This document shows, piece by piece, positions 7,107 to 16,345 of a stretch of DNA of 35,648 bases. Below the pieces are notes generated by a model. That model was not told where the DNA came from. It did no database searches and saw nothing but the letters and a program-made list of their open reading frames with translations. Origin of the DNA: Gammaproteobacteria bacterium (GTDB lineage Bacteria; Pseudomonadota; Gammaproteobacteria; Ga0077536); the NCBI GenBank assembly GCA_030830685.1, contig JAURMM010000249.1, positions 1 through 35,648 of the forward strand, given 5' to 3'. The position numbers were made by a program, and so were the translations under genes. Within the stretch, counting starts at the first letter, position 1. The number at the start of each line of letters is the position of its first letter.

Positions 7107-10100
7107 TCAATGAAAATCCCGGGCCCGAACATCCAGCTCACCCAGCAGGGCGCTGAGATCATGCAGACGCGAGGCGACCAGGTGTTGCACTCCATCTGCC
7201 GACTCCACCCGTCCTTCCACGCACAGCAAGCGTGATTCCAGCAACACCCGGCGCTGCTGCTCGTACAGGCTACGCCAGACGATGACGTTCACCATGCCGT
7301 GCTCGTCTTCCAGTGTGAGGAAGGTGGTGCCATTGGCGGTGGAGGGACGTTGCCGCGACGTAACGAGACCTGCATGACGTACCGGCGTGCCGTGCATGAG
7401 TGCACGCAGCGCCCGTGAGTTCAGGCAGCGGCGCGCCTTGAGCCGTGCGCGCAGGATCTCGAGCGGATGACGACCGAGCGTGAATCCCAGGCTGGCATAA
7501 TCCGCCAGCAGGTTGGCAGCTTCGCCTGGCACCGGCAGGCGCACCTTCTCCTCTGGTGCAGCTGCCAGCAGCGGACGGGAAGACTCCACGCCGGCCGCCG
7601 CCCAGTGTGCCCGGTGACGATGACCTGCCAGTCCCCGCAGGGCTCCGGCCTCGGCCAGCAGACTGCGGGCCTTGGCATCCAGCCCTGCACGCAAGCAGAG
7701 ATCCTGCACATCCCTGAAAGCACCCGCTTTTCTCGCCTCCACCAGACGCCCGCCTGCGGTGGTAGACAAGCCCCGGATCTGCTGCAGGCCGAGGCGGATC
7801 GCAGGCTGCCTGTCGGCATCATCCGCCCGCGGTTCGAGCGTGCATTCCCAGTCACTGCAGCGGACATCCACGGGCCGAACCTCCACCCCATGCCGTCGTG
7901 CATCCTGCAGCAGCTGGTCCACACCATAAAAACCCATGGGCTGGGAGTTGAGCAGGGCGCAGGTGAAGGCGGCGGGCTCATGGCATTTGAGCCAGCAGCT
8001 CACATAGGTGATGAGCGCAAAGCTTGCGGCATGTGATTCGGGAAAGCCGTAACTGCCGAAGCCCTTGATCTGGTCGAAGACCTGCAAGGCAAAGGCAGTG
8101 GCATAGCCGCGCGCTTCCATGCCCTCCACGATGCGCTCACGGAAGTACTCGAGCCCGCCCCGACGTTTCCACGCCGCCATGGACCGTCGGAGCTGATCAG
8201 CCTCTCCGGGCGTGAATCCGGCGCCGACGATTGCAAGCTGCATCACTTGCTCCTGGAACAGCGGCACACCCAGGGTGCGTTCAAACACGGCGCGCAGTTC
8301 CGGCGAGGGATAGTCCACGGGTTCCAGGCCCTGTCTGCGCCGCAGATACGGATGCACCATGTCGCCCTGGATGGGGCCGGGGCGCACGATAGCCACTTCA
8401 ATCACCAGATCATAGAAACAGGCTGGCTTCAGACGCGGCAGCATGGCCATCTGGGCCCGGGATTCGATCTGGAAAGTGCCGATGGTGTCGGCGCGCTGGA
8501 TCATCGCGTAAGTCGCCGCATCGTCAGCCGGGATCGTGGCTGGTGTCAGCGTCACACCCCGTACCTCCTGCAGCAGGTGCAGGCATTTGCTGACACAGGT
8601 CAGCATGCCGAGGGCAAGACAATCCACCTTGAGCAGGCCGAGTGTCTCCAGATCGTCCTTGTCCCACTGGATGATGGTCCGCGCGGGCATGGCGGCGTTT
8701 TCCACCGGCACCAGATGATGCAAGGGCTGTTCGGAAATCACGAAGCCACCCACGTGCTGTGAGAGATGGCGCGGCATATCGAGCAATGCACAGGCGAGGG
8801 TGATGACCCGGCGGATCAGGCGATCCTCAGGATCAATGCCGTACTCGCGCAGGCGGTCATCGATGGGGGTGTCGCCCTCCCACCATGACAAGGCACGACT
8901 CAGAACATCTATCTGCGCTGCGGGCAGTCCCAGAACCTTGCCCACATCACGCACTGCACTTTTGGCGCGATAGCAGATGACGGTGGCTGCAAGCGCGGCA
9001 CGCTCACGGCCATATTTTTGATAGACGTACTGGATGACTTCCTCGCGGCGCTCATGTTCGAAATCGATATCGATGTCGGGGGGCTCGCGGCGCTCACGCG
9101 AAATGAAACGCTCGAAAAGAAGCGCATGCCGTGCCGGATCGACTTCCGTCACGCCAAGCGCAAAACACACGGCTGAATTGGCCGCGGAGCCGCGCCCCTG
9201 GCACAGGATCCCGCGACTGCGGGCATGACGCACCAGATCATGCACCGTCAGAAAGAACGGCTCGTAGCCGAGCTCCTCGATGAGAGACAGCTCATGCTCG
9301 ATCTGGGTTGCAACCGCCGGTGGAGTGCCCGCGGGCCAGCGCCACGCGGCACCCTGCCAGGTGAGCATGCGCAGCCAGCCGGTGGGTGTTTCTCCCGGTG
9401 GCACCAGTTCATGTGGATACTGATAGCGCAATTGCCCGAGATCGAAAGTGCAGCGTCGGGCAATGACGAGTGTCTCAGCCAGCAGATCCCGGGGATAGAT
9501 GGCAGCAAGCGCGCGGCGCGTGCGCAGGTGGCGCTCTCCATTCGGAAAGAGAAAAGCGCCCGCCTCTTCCAGCGTGCAGTGATGACGAATCGCGGTGAGT
9601 ACATCCTGTACCGGGCGGCGTGCACGCTCATGCATGTGCACATCACCCGCCGCCACGCAACGCAGGCCGAGCTCTTTTGCCAACGCGCGCAAAGCTTCAA
9701 GGTGCGCCTCGTCATCCGCACCCCGATGCAGTTCCACCGCCAGCCAGGCGCGCCTGCCGAAGATTTCCCTCACCCATTGCCCCTGCGCCCGGGCAGCGTC
9801 CACAGGCTGTCCGCCATGGGGGTCGCAGGCGGGCAGCCACAGCGCGAGCACACCCAGCATGCCGGGCGTGAAATCTGCGCGATCCAGGTGATAGGAGCCT
9901 TTCTCTGCCTGGCGTCGGCCTTGGGTGATGAGGCGGCAGAGGTTGGTATAGCCCGCAGCATTCTCTGCCAGCAAGACCAGTTTCAGCCCATCCGCCAGTG
10001 TGAGCTCCGTGCCTGTGATGAGTGGCACGCCGGATTCCCTCGAGGCCTCCAGTGCACGCACCACGCCCGCCATGGAACATTCATCGGTAATGGCCAGTGC

Positions 10101-10205
10101 CTGATACCCGAGGGATTTCGCGCGCGCGAAAAGCTCTCGTGCGCTGGAGGCGCCACGCCCGAAACTGAAGGCGCTCAGGGCGTGCAGTTCGGCGTATTCG
10201 ATCAT
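7107..10205 (-). CDS. dnaE2: Error-prone DNA polymerase DnaE2 (ImuC)
   Basis: C-family polymerase alpha subunit used in damage-induced mutagenesis, acting with ImuA and ImuB. 1032 residues, the usual DnaE2 length (replicative DnaE is about 1160). The N-terminal PHP domain begins [38 protein letters not shown] leads into the catalytic PDIDIDF at residues 376-382 (D377, D379). [18 protein letters not shown] is characteristic of DnaE2, and the C-terminal OB-fold reads [16 protein letters not shown]. Its ATG overlaps the imuB stop by 4 bp, so translation is coupled. It is the last gene of the lexA-imuA-imuB-dnaE2 operon. Confidence 0.97.
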   Translation of the reverse strand: MIEYAELHALSAFSFGRGASSARELFARAKSLGYQALAITDECSMAGVVRALEASRESGVPLITGTELTLADGLKLVLLAENAAGYTNLCRLITQGRRQAEKGSYHLDRADFTPGMLGVLALWLPACDPHGGQPVDAARAQGQWVREIFGRRAWLAVELHRGADDEAHLEALRALAKELGLRCVAAGDVHMHERARRPVQDVLTAIRHHCTLEEAGAFLFPNGERHLRTRRALAAIYPRDLLAETLVIARRCTFDLGQLRYQYPHELVPPGETPTGWLRMLTWQGAAWRWPAGTPPAVATQIEHELSLIEELGYEPFFLTVHDLVRHARSRGILCQGRGSAANSAVCFALGVTEVDPARHALLFERFISRERREPPDIDIDFEHERREEVIQYVYQKYGRERAALAATVICYRAKSAVRDVGKVLGLPAAQIDVLSRALSWWEGDTPIDDRLREYGIDPEDRLIRRVITLACALLDMPRHLSQHVGGFVISEQPLHHLVPVENAAMPARTIIQWDKDDLETLGLLKVDCLALGMLTCVSKCLHLLQEVRGVTLTPATIPADDAATYAMIQRADTIGTFQIESRAQMAMLPRLKPACFYDLVIEVAIVRPGPIQGDMVHPYLRRRQGLEPVDYPSPELRAVFERTLGVPLFQEQVMQLAIVGAGFTPGEADQLRRSMAAWKRRGGLEYFRERIVEGMEARGYATAFALQVFDQIKGFGSYGFPESHAASFALITYVSCWLKCHEPAAFTCALLNSQPMGFYGVDQLLQDARRHGVEVRPVDVRCSDWECTLEPRADDADRQPAIRLGLQQIRGLSTTAGGRLVEARKAGAFRDVQDLCLRAGLDAKARSLLAEAGALRGLAGHRHRAHWAAAGVESSRPLLAAAPEEKVRLPVPGEAANLLADYASLGFTLGRHPLEILRARLKARRCLNSRALRALMHGTPVRHAGLVTSRQRPSTANGTTFLTLEDEHGMVNVIVWRSLYEQQRRVLLESRLLCVEGRVESADGVQHLVASRLHDLSALLGELDVRARDFH

Positions 10206-11521
10206 GCAAACCAGCCGTGGAGCATCCAGTGATCCGCCGTACTGCCGGCTTGACGGAAGACCCAGGCACGCTGTCCCTGCGGGGTTTCGATGACGTAGTA
10301 ATCGCGGCGGATGTCGCCTTCATCCCACCAACCGGATTCGATGCGTTCGGGGCCTGCGAGAATTCCTTTCACGGTGCCCCGCCACGGCACCGGAGGCGCA
10401 AGCAACCAGGTGGGTCGTCGCGGCATTGCGCCGCTGGCAGGTTCACGCGTCAGCACAGGGACGGCGCGCAGGCTGCGTTCAGGACGCGCATCCGCATGTG
10501 GCTGGAGCTGAAAAAGCACGTCCTCGCCCAGACGTGCGCGCAGGCGTTCGCGCAGGATTTCCCAGGAACTGCCATCACCACAGGCGCGCGCAAACAGATC
10601 GCCCGGCGCAGGATTGAACGGCGGCAGATCGCGCGCCAGCAGACTCAGTCCCTGTACCGGGGCGCACAGCATCGTCTGTTCGAGTTTCACCCGGCAGAGC
10701 TCGAAGAGCTGGGCCGCATCCCGCGCAGGGGCGAGCAGCCCGATGGTCAGTGTGGTGGCGGGCCTGTTGGCATGTTCCAGCTGCAATTCGAAGCGCTGCA
10801 CGCCTTCCTCACGGCGACTCAGCCAGGTCGAAAGATCCTCGATCATTCGGCGCAGGGGAAAGAGCAAGGCTGTGTGATGCACCAGCTCGTGGTTGAACTC
10901 GAGCCGCGCTGCGAAGAAATCGGGAGGCTGATAACACTGCCTCGGATCCGGACACTCTCCATACAGCCGCGCCAGATGGTGTGGCAACGCAGGACCGAAG
11001 CGACGCCTGAGCCCGGCCCTGGGCAGGGCCAGCAGCTGGCGCAACGTATGTACCCCCATTTTCGCGAGGCTCTCGCAGCTCCCCACGGGCAATCTCGCCG
11101 CGGAGAGCGGTACGGAGCTCAGAGCTGAGGCGAGGGCGGAGTCGCGGGTGATGGCCACGTTGCGCCCCGCCCCGGCCAGCACACAGGCCGCCAGCGGCGT
11201 CGGGGCCAGGGCGATCCGATGCCGGAAGCCGAGCGCCCTCAGATCCCGTGTCAGGCTCTCGCGAAATCGCGGCCAGGGGCCGAAGAGCCCGAGGCTTGCC
11301 TCCACTTCGAGTACCAGGGCGTCTTGATCCTCGAGGCTCACGAGCGAGCTGTAGCGATAGGCCCAGGCGGCGATCAGTTCGAGCGGACCGACGCTCCCGC
11401 CCGTCGGCTGCGTGGAGAGGGACGCTGCCGGGTTGTCAGCAGACAGAGGCGCAGGCGGCAGCTGGTGACGGAGCGCACCATCCAGCGCCAGGTGAGGCAA
11501 AACGATTCCAGCCCAGAGCAT
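10202..11521 (-). CDS. imuB: ImuB, Y-family polymerase-like mutagenesis protein
   Basis: Catalytically inactive Y-family homologue that bridges the clamp and DnaE2 in translesion synthesis. 439 residues. Family features visible are the N-terminal [49 protein letters not shown], the little-finger region, and the C-terminal [27 protein letters not shown]. Compared with what I remember of the family, the segment between the first strand and [10 protein letters not shown] is shortened: the block corresponding to LAV-x-D-x-NGR-VLAAN is replaced by a Pro/Ala/Ser-rich linker, so part of the palm seems lost. It starts 15 bp after the imuA stop and shares ATGA with dnaE2. Confidence 0.9.
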   Translation of the reverse strand: MLWAGIVLPHLALDGALRHQLPPAPLSADNPAASLSTQPTGGSVGPLELIAAWAYRYSSLVSLEDQDALVLEVEASLGLFGPWPRFRESLTRDLRALGFRHRIALAPTPLAACVLAGAGRNVAITRDSALASALSSVPLSAARLPVGSCESLAKMGVHTLRQLLALPRAGLRRRFGPALPHHLARLYGECPDPRQCYQPPDFFAARLEFNHELVHHTALLFPLRRMIEDLSTWLSRREEGVQRFELQLEHANRPATTLTIGLLAPARDAAQLFELCRVKLEQTMLCAPVQGLSLLARDLPPFNPAPGDLFARACGDGSSWEILRERLRARLGEDVLFQLQPHADARPERSLRAVPVLTREPASGAMPRRPTWLLAPPVPWRGTVKGILAGPERIESGWWDEGDIRRDYYVIETPQGQRAWVFRQAGSTADHWMLHGWFA

Positions 11522-11536
11522 GCGCCCCCCGCTGCA

Positions 11537-12175
11537 TCAGTGGAGCAGGCTGGCGCGCAGGCGGATTGCCTGGGCAGGCGGATTGCGGCCACGACATTTG
11601 AGGATCCGCAGCAGTGTCCCGGCCGGCGTGGCCTCCACGGCCAGCCGGAGCGGCGCTGGGGAGGCCTGACGTGCCTGGGAGGCGCCCCGGAACAGGAAAC
11701 CCAGCGTCCGGCCATGCTCTGCCGCAACCTGCAGGCGACGCAGGGTCTTGTCGTCCGGGGCCGTGAGCCAGCCCAGCACCGCGCCACAACAGCCGGCCCG
11801 CAGTGCCTGCTCCATGGCCCAGCAGGCGCTGTCTGCCCCTGTCTCCAGAAGATGCAGCTGTGCCAGCCGCACGCCCGCCCGCTGCCAGGCCTGAACACAA
11901 GGGCGATGAGGCGGCGCCACCAGCAGCACCGGCTGCTCTGCCGTGGTGATCGCGGCCAGCGCAGGGAGGATCAGCGACAGTTCGCCGAGCCCGGCGGCAG
12001 GCGTGAGTACTTCCACCAGACCGGATTCTGGCCAGCCGGGCACTGGCAGGGCCGCATCCAGTGCCTGCAGCCCCGTGGAACAGCGTGCCCGTCCAGTGCT
12101 CTCGGCAGCGCCGGGGCCACGCCAGACCCGGGCCTCACGGAGCAAGGATTCCAGCGCGGGATGGGTGGGCTTCAT
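11537..12175 (-). CDS. imuA: ImuA, SOS mutagenesis cassette protein (RecA-like)
   Basis: 212-residue ImuA/SulA-like protein. It has GLQALDAALPVPGWPESGLVEVLTPAAGLGELSLILPAL near residues 35-75: the RecA-type fold with a degenerate P-loop (no GKT), as is usual in ImuA. VLLVAPPHRPCVQAWQRAGV and the CWAMEQALRAGCCGAVLGW block follow, matching the family. It acts with ImuB and DnaE2 and is known in other bacteria to be needed for damage-induced mutagenesis. Its ATG overlaps the lexA stop by 4 bp, so it is cotranscribed and coupled with lexA. Confidence 0.88.
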   Translation of the reverse strand: MKPTHPALESLLREARVWRGPGAAESTGRARCSTGLQALDAALPVPGWPESGLVEVLTPAAGLGELSLILPALAAITTAEQPVLLVAPPHRPCVQAWQRAGVRLAQLHLLETGADSACWAMEQALRAGCCGAVLGWLTAPDDKTLRRLQVAAEHGRTLGFLFRGASQARQASPAPLRLAVEATPAGTLLRILKCRGRNPPAQAIRLRASLLH

Positions 12176-12783
12176 GCGCGACGTACCAAACCGCAGTAAA
12201 GGCCCTCGATGGCGAAACTGGCCAACGGCGAGACCTCGATGGGCGCGTAGTCCGGATTACGGGGCAGGAGCGTGATGCGGTCAGCTTCACGCCGCAGTCG
12301 CTTGACGGTGATTTCATCTTCGAGCCGGGCCACCACGATCTGGCCATCGAGGGCGAGGGGCGTGCGGTGCACGGCAATGAGATCGCCTTCCAGAATCCCC
12401 TCATCGCGCATCGAATCCCCGCGCACGATGAGCAGGCAGTGAGGAATGAGCGAGAAGAGGCTCCGGTCCACTCGCACGACGGGCGGTTCGTCCTGCAGAT
12501 CCGCCCCGATGGGAATGCCTGCCGCAACCCGCCCCAGGATGGGCAGGCTCAGGGTTTCGCTACGCGGATTGAGGCCAGGCACCCGGATCCCGCGGGCCCG
12601 ACCCGGCAGCAACTCCAGATGACCCTTGGTGGCCAGCGCCTGCAGGTGCTTGTGGGCCGCCCTGACCTGATTGAAGCCAAAGGCCTGGGCGATCTCGGCG
12701 AGCGTAGGTGGCAGGCCCTGCTCCGTGATCCGTGTGGTCACGAAGTCCAGAATGGCCTGCTGACGATCGGTGAGTGCTCTCAT
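12172..12783 (-). CDS. lexA: LexA repressor controlling the mutagenesis cassette
   Basis: 203-residue LexA. It has a winged-helix N-domain (MRALTDRQQAILDF, then LPPTLAEIAQAFGFNQVRAAHKHLQALATKG at 24-54), the self-cleavage site A88-G89 in GRVAAGIPI, and the catalytic dyad S124 (VRGDSMRDEGI) and K161 (EITVKRLRRE). The recognition helix (FNQVRAAHKH) differs from the E. coli one (FRSPNAAEEH), so the operator is expected to differ, as for LexA2-type repressors at imu operons. The start at 12783 matches the family N-terminus but has no Shine-Dalgarno at normal distance. A TATATT lies 7 bp upstream, so the mRNA may be leaderless. Confidence 0.95.
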   Translation of the reverse strand: MRALTDRQQAILDFVTTRITEQGLPPTLAEIAQAFGFNQVRAAHKHLQALATKGHLELLPGRARGIRVPGLNPRSETLSLPILGRVAAGIPIGADLQDEPPVVRVDRSLFSLIPHCLLIVRGDSMRDEGILEGDLIAVHRTPLALDGQIVVARLEDEITVKRLRREADRITLLPRNPDYAPIEVSPLASFAIEGLYCGLVRRA

Positions 12784-12803
12784 AGGTACAAATATATTGA
12801 CCT
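12784..12803 (-). promoter_or_regulatory. Candidate LexA operator overlapping the lexA -10 region
   Basis: A 20-bp imperfect dyad ends directly at the lexA start codon: arms AGGT and ACCT around an A+T core, with 7 of 10 base pairs symmetrical. A TATATT that could serve as -10 lies inside it. It is neither the E. coli CTG-N10-CAG box nor the GTAC-N4-GTGC type reported for some LexA2 proteins. Assigning it to LexA rests on position and symmetry only. Confidence 0.45.
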
Positions 12804-12827
12804 TTCATCGCGATCACCAGCCCGGGC

Positions 12828-13751
12828 TCAGTGCGGAAGCAGGGGTGCAACCCGGTAGCCCAGGCGCGGGAAATGGACCTGCACGAGGCCCGCGCGCGGA
12901 TCCTCACGCTGCAGCACCACCCGTCGGGCATCGATGCAGACCAACGTTCCCTGCACCGGGGCGGAAGTCCGCTCCTCCGGTTCCACGCACACGGGCAGGC
13001 CCGGCACGAGCTCACCCGGGCCGTGGGCCGGCAATGCCTGCGGCGAACTGTCGCGGGCGATGGCGAGGGCCTCGGTGGGCGTGAGCTCTGTGCGTTCTCC
13101 GTGACCTATGGCCGCGAGGCGGGCCATCCAGTCCAGCACTCGTGCGTCACGCGTGAAATGTTCCAACAGACGCTGTGGCAATTGTTCCAGGAACCACAGG
13201 CAGTGATAGAGCGCGAAGTCGGCCAGGCTGGGCATGGCGCCGAGCAGATACGGGGTTCCCCGGCCCAGCAGATCCTCCACCCAACGCATTTGCGGCTGCA
13301 GCTGCTGCGCAGCCTCCTGACCTGCGGCACGGGTCCGCGTGAGTGAGGGTGCGGCGTGGCCGCGCATGGCAGCGCGATCGGCATGAAACGTCTCGGGCAG
13401 GTGCTCCGCATTCGCACCCACCACAGTGCGGGCGCAGGACCAGAAGAAACTCTCCTCGGCCCAGCGCACGATGACTTGCATCAGGCCGCGTTGATCTGGT
13501 GGATAGAGCGTCGGCGAGGGATGGCGTGCTTCCAGCTCCTCTGCAATCAGGCGCGTATCACAGTAGAGGTCCGCACCGATCTGCAGGCTGGGTGTGCGCC
13601 GGTATCCGCCGGTGAGCGCGGTGTAGTCCGGCTTCGGCATCACGGCGGGAATCACCACCGAGCGCCAGGCGAGCTGCTTGAATCCGCACACCAGCCGGAT
13701 TTTCTCGGCGAACGGTGACAGATCGTAGTGGTGGAGGATGAGCTCGGACAT
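12828..13751 (-). CDS. Glutathione S-transferase-like protein with a C-terminal extension
   Basis: 307 residues. The N-terminal 75 residues are a thioredoxin-fold GST domain (LILHHYDLSPFAEKIRLVCG, then GYRRTPSLQIGADLYCDTRLIAEELE), with S12 in the position of the catalytic Ser/Cys. The helical GST-C domain follows (TPYLLGAMPSLADFALYHCLWFLEQL, about 185-210). After it comes an unusual tail of about 75 residues (VPGLPVCVEPEERTSAPVQGTLVCIDARRVVLQRED) predicted to be beta-rich, which ordinary GSTs lack. Start 13751 is preferred because GAGAG precedes it and it begins at the first strand. It ends 44 bp before the lexA start on the same strand, so read-through into the SOS operon is possible. Confidence 0.85.
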   Translation of the reverse strand: MSELILHHYDLSPFAEKIRLVCGFKQLAWRSVVIPAVMPKPDYTALTGGYRRTPSLQIGADLYCDTRLIAEELEARHPSPTLYPPDQRGLMQVIVRWAEESFFWSCARTVVGANAEHLPETFHADRAAMRGHAAPSLTRTRAAGQEAAQQLQPQMRWVEDLLGRGTPYLLGAMPSLADFALYHCLWFLEQLPQRLLEHFTRDARVLDWMARLAAIGHGERTELTPTEALAIARDSSPQALPAHGPGELVPGLPVCVEPEERTSAPVQGTLVCIDARRVVLQREDPRAGLVQVHFPRLGYRVAPLLPH

Positions 13752-13830
13752 CACAGGCTCTCGCATCAGACAGACCATCGCATGGTAGCAGTGGCTGTGC
13801 CGGCCCATGGCGGGCCCTTAAGATGCGGTC

Positions 13831-14547
13831 ATGTGCGGACGTTATGCGCTCTATGGTCCCTATGCCAGTCTGGATCCGGAATGGCAGTCGGGTTGGCATG
13901 CCTTGCTGCCGGCCGCGCTGGGCAGCACCGCGCGCTACAACATCGCGCCCAGCCAGGATCTGCCCGTGGTGACGCTGGAGGCCGGAGAGCCTGTGGTGCG
14001 GCAGTTGCGTTGGGGACTCATCCCGCACTGGGCCAGGGACATGAAGATGGCTTTCTCCACCATCAATGCGCGTGCGGAGGGATTGTTGGAGAAACCTGCG
14101 TATCGCGATGCCTGGCGCATGGGCCAGCGTTGCCTGGTGCCTGTCAGTGGCTGGTATGAATGGCAGTTGTTGCCAGGAGGCCGCAAACAGGCCTGTTATT
14201 TCCATGCAGACAATGCCCGCAATCCGATGATGCTTGCCGGGCTCTGGTCTGAATGGCAGGGACCTCAGGGCAACCCCATCCGCAGCTACACCATCATCAC
14301 CACGGAAGCGCTGGACATCGTCGCTGAAGTACACGACAGGCAGCCGCGTGTTCTCGCCACGCGTGACTGGCTGCCATGGCTGCTCGCCGACACGCGCGCA
14401 GCTCGCCAGTGGTTGGCTCCGGAATCCATTCCGGTGACGTGGCATCCGGTGGGCGCCACCGTGGGCAATGTGCGCCAGGATCATCCCGGCCTCATCGCAT
14501 CACTGGAGGAAGACGACACGGCACCGCGCAACGGCGAGTTGTGGTAG
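13831..14547 (+). CDS. SRAP/YedK-type abasic-site DNA-protein crosslink protein
   Basis: 238-residue member of the SOS-response-associated peptidase family (HMCES in humans, YedK in E. coli), which covalently traps abasic sites in single-stranded DNA through its N-terminal cysteine. All key residues are visible: C2 (MCGRYALY), N37 (RYNIAPSQ), E110 (VSGWYEWQ) and H168 (EVHDRQPRVL), plus WGLIPHWA. The start is fixed because C2 must follow the initiator Met. No strong ribosome binding site is visible; a TAAGAT lies 6 bp before the ATG, so a leaderless transcript is possible. It lies about 1 kb from lexA and is transcribed away from it. The family is named for its linkage to SOS genes, and this context fits. 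Confidence 0.94.
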   Translation: MCGRYALYGPYASLDPEWQSGWHALLPAALGSTARYNIAPSQDLPVVTLEAGEPVVRQLRWGLIPHWARDMKMAFSTINARAEGLLEKPAYRDAWRMGQRCLVPVSGWYEWQLLPGGRKQACYFHADNARNPMMLAGLWSEWQGPQGNPIRSYTIITTEALDIVAEVHDRQPRVLATRDWLPWLLADTRAARQWLAPESIPVTWHPVGATVGNVRQDHPGLIASLEEDDTAPRNGELW

Positions 14548-14620
14548 CGGGCCGCTGCGTCCTTTGCAGCTATACTCATCCGCCTTCAGCCCGTCAGAGA
14601 CACCGCGAGGACCACGCCTT

Positions 14621-15703
14621 ATGAGCACGCATCGCATTGCCGTCATTCCCGGAGATGGTATCGGTCTCGAGGTCGTGCCAGAGGGCTTGCGAGTTCTGGA
14701 GGCCGCGGCGCACCGCTTCGGTATCGCACTGGAGTGTGATCACTTCGACTTCGGATCCTGCGCGTACTACCTCAAGCACGGCCGCATGTTGCCCGCAGAC
14801 TGGAAGGATCAGATCGGTGGGTACGATGCACTATTCTTCGGTGCGGTGGGCTGGCCGGCCACCGTGCCCGATCACATTTCGGTCTGGGGCTCCATCCTCA
14901 CTTTCCGGCGGGAATTCGATCAGTACGTGAACCTGCGCCCCGTCCATCTCATGCCCGGCATCGCATCTCCGCTCGCCAATCGTCAGCCTGGTGAGATCGA
15001 CTTCTATGTGGTGCGCGAGAACACCGAGGGTGAATACAGCAACATGGGCGGACGCATGTTCCAGGACACACCACGCGAACTGGTGGTGCAGGAAACAGTG
15101 ATGACGCGCACAGGGGTCGATCGCGTGCTCAAATTCGCCTTCGATCTGGCAGCACGTCGTCCCCGCAAACATCTGACTTCCGCCACCAAGTCCAATGGCC
15201 TGTCGATCAGCATGCCATTCTGGGACGAGCGCGTGGCGGTCATGGCCGCAAACTATCCGGACGTGAGGGTGGACCAGTACCACATCGACATCCTCACCGC
15301 GAATTTCGTGATGCACCCGGACTGGTTTGATGTGGTGGTGGCGAGCAATCTCTTCGGCGACATCCTGTCTGATCTTGGACCGGCCTGTACCGGCACGATA
15401 GGCATTGCCCCGTCAGCCAACATCAACCCGGATCGCACTTCGCCCAGCCTGTTCGAACCCGTGCATGGTTCGGCGCCGGATATTGCCGGCAAGGGCATCG
15501 CCAATCCCATCGGGCAGATCTGGTCTGCGGCGCTGATGCTGGAATTTCTGGGTCATCAGGCGGCGCATGATGCCATCTTCGGTGCCATCAAGGCTGTGCT
15601 GGCCGCCGGTCCCGCCCATGCGCCGCTGACACCGGATATCGGGGGCAAGGCCGGCACGCGTGACCTCGGCATCGCAATCGCAGAAGCCGTGGCACGCGGC
15701 TGA
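14621..15703 (+). CDS. dmlA: Tartrate / D-malate dehydrogenase (isocitrate-isopropylmalate dehydrogenase family)
   Basis: 360-residue beta-decarboxylating dehydrogenase, NAD- and metal-dependent, predicted to turn D-malate or tartrate into pyruvate or related products. Close to E. coli DmlA throughout: IAVIPGDGIGLEVVPEG, YFGAVGWP-type FFGAVGWPATVPDHISVWGS, FRREFDQYVNLRPV, VVRENTEGEYSNMGG, SATKSNGLSISMPFWDERV, and ASNLFGDILSDLGPACTGTIGIAPSANINP. The VPDHISVWGS segment separates this group from LeuB and Icd. ATG 14621 is chosen over an upstream extension because it begins the first strand and has GAGG before it. A TATACT at 14571-14576 may be its -10. It is convergent with the GH19-like gene, only 9 bp apart. 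Confidence 0.9.
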   Translation: MSTHRIAVIPGDGIGLEVVPEGLRVLEAAAHRFGIALECDHFDFGSCAYYLKHGRMLPADWKDQIGGYDALFFGAVGWPATVPDHISVWGSILTFRREFDQYVNLRPVHLMPGIASPLANRQPGEIDFYVVRENTEGEYSNMGGRMFQDTPRELVVQETVMTRTGVDRVLKFAFDLAARRPRKHLTSATKSNGLSISMPFWDERVAVMAANYPDVRVDQYHIDILTANFVMHPDWFDVVVASNLFGDILSDLGPACTGTIGIAPSANINPDRTSPSLFEPVHGSAPDIAGKGIANPIGQIWSAALMLEFLGHQAAHDAIFGAIKAVLAAGPAHAPLTPDIGGKAGTRDLGIAIAEAVARG

Positions 15704-15712
15704 CAGGCGGGG

Positions 15713-16345
15713 CTACACGGTGTAGCTGAGCGCCGCGTAATAGAGCCGCGCGTACTCGGCTATCCGATCGGCCTGATCGACTCCGTTGATCACGCGCCGT
15801 GCGTTGCGCCAGTCCTCACGTTCTGCATTGAAGAATTCGCCGAGGTGACGACCCGTGTACCAGCCCTCCATCATGCCGCGTAACAGGATCTGTTGGGCGA
15901 CCGCAGGCTCCAGCGCCAGCCCGGGTTCTTCCTCCAGATTGATCCCGATGGCTTTGCCGGCGCGTCGGTAATTGCTCTTCCAGGTCAGCTGTACGAGGCC
16001 ACGTCCCGCGTAGCGCACACCGTCGCCCACCTGGGTGTTGCCATGCCGGCGCGCGCGATCGGGATCATCCCCCGAAATGTCATAGCGTTTGCGCAGGTAG
16101 AGCGTTCCGCCGCGTTCGACCACCGGACGGAGCGTTTGCCCGGTTTCATGATGCGCGGTGCCCAGCATGTAGGCGAACCAGCGATCATCCTCTGCCGCGT
16201 ATTGCGCTTCCCAGGCATCGAGCAGCGCGCTCAGACCCTCCACCTGACCTTGGCGCAATTTGCCCGCGAAGAGGTACTCGCGGATGAAAGAGAAAAAGAA
16301 CTTTCGGTTCAGACAACCAGCGGTAGTGGTCTCGGGTGTATCCAC
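15713..16345 (-). CDS. GH19 chitinase/lysozyme-like protein
   Basis: 210-residue protein of the glycoside hydrolase 19 / phage-type endolysin group (COG3179-like), predicted to cut beta-1,4 bonds in peptidoglycan or a chitin-like polymer. The core has WFAYMLGTAHHETGQTLRPV, in which E67 is the likely catalytic acid. It is followed by YLRKRYDISGD and YAGRGLVQLTWKSNYRRAG, the conserved substrate-cleft block. I see no signal peptide; the N-terminus is polar and then FFFSFIREYLFAGKL. The start is GTG at 16345, directly adjoining the TGA of the HtrA-like gene, so translation is coupled to it. It could be a cell-wall remodelling enzyme or a relic of a phage lysin. Confidence 0.75.
   Translation of the reverse strand: MDTPETTTAGCLNRKFFFSFIREYLFAGKLRQGQVEGLSALLDAWEAQYAAEDDRWFAYMLGTAHHETGQTLRPVVERGGTLYLRKRYDISGDDPDRARRHGNTQVGDGVRYAGRGLVQLTWKSNYRRAGKAIGINLEEEPGLALEPAVAQQILLRGMMEGWYTGRHLGEFFNAEREDWRNARRVINGVDQADRIAEYARLYYAALSYTV

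Noticed and set aside
9225..10232. Plus-strand frame of about 335 codons opposite dnaE2
   Set aside because: The opposite strand encodes well-conserved DnaE2 throughout, and this frame shows no family motif.
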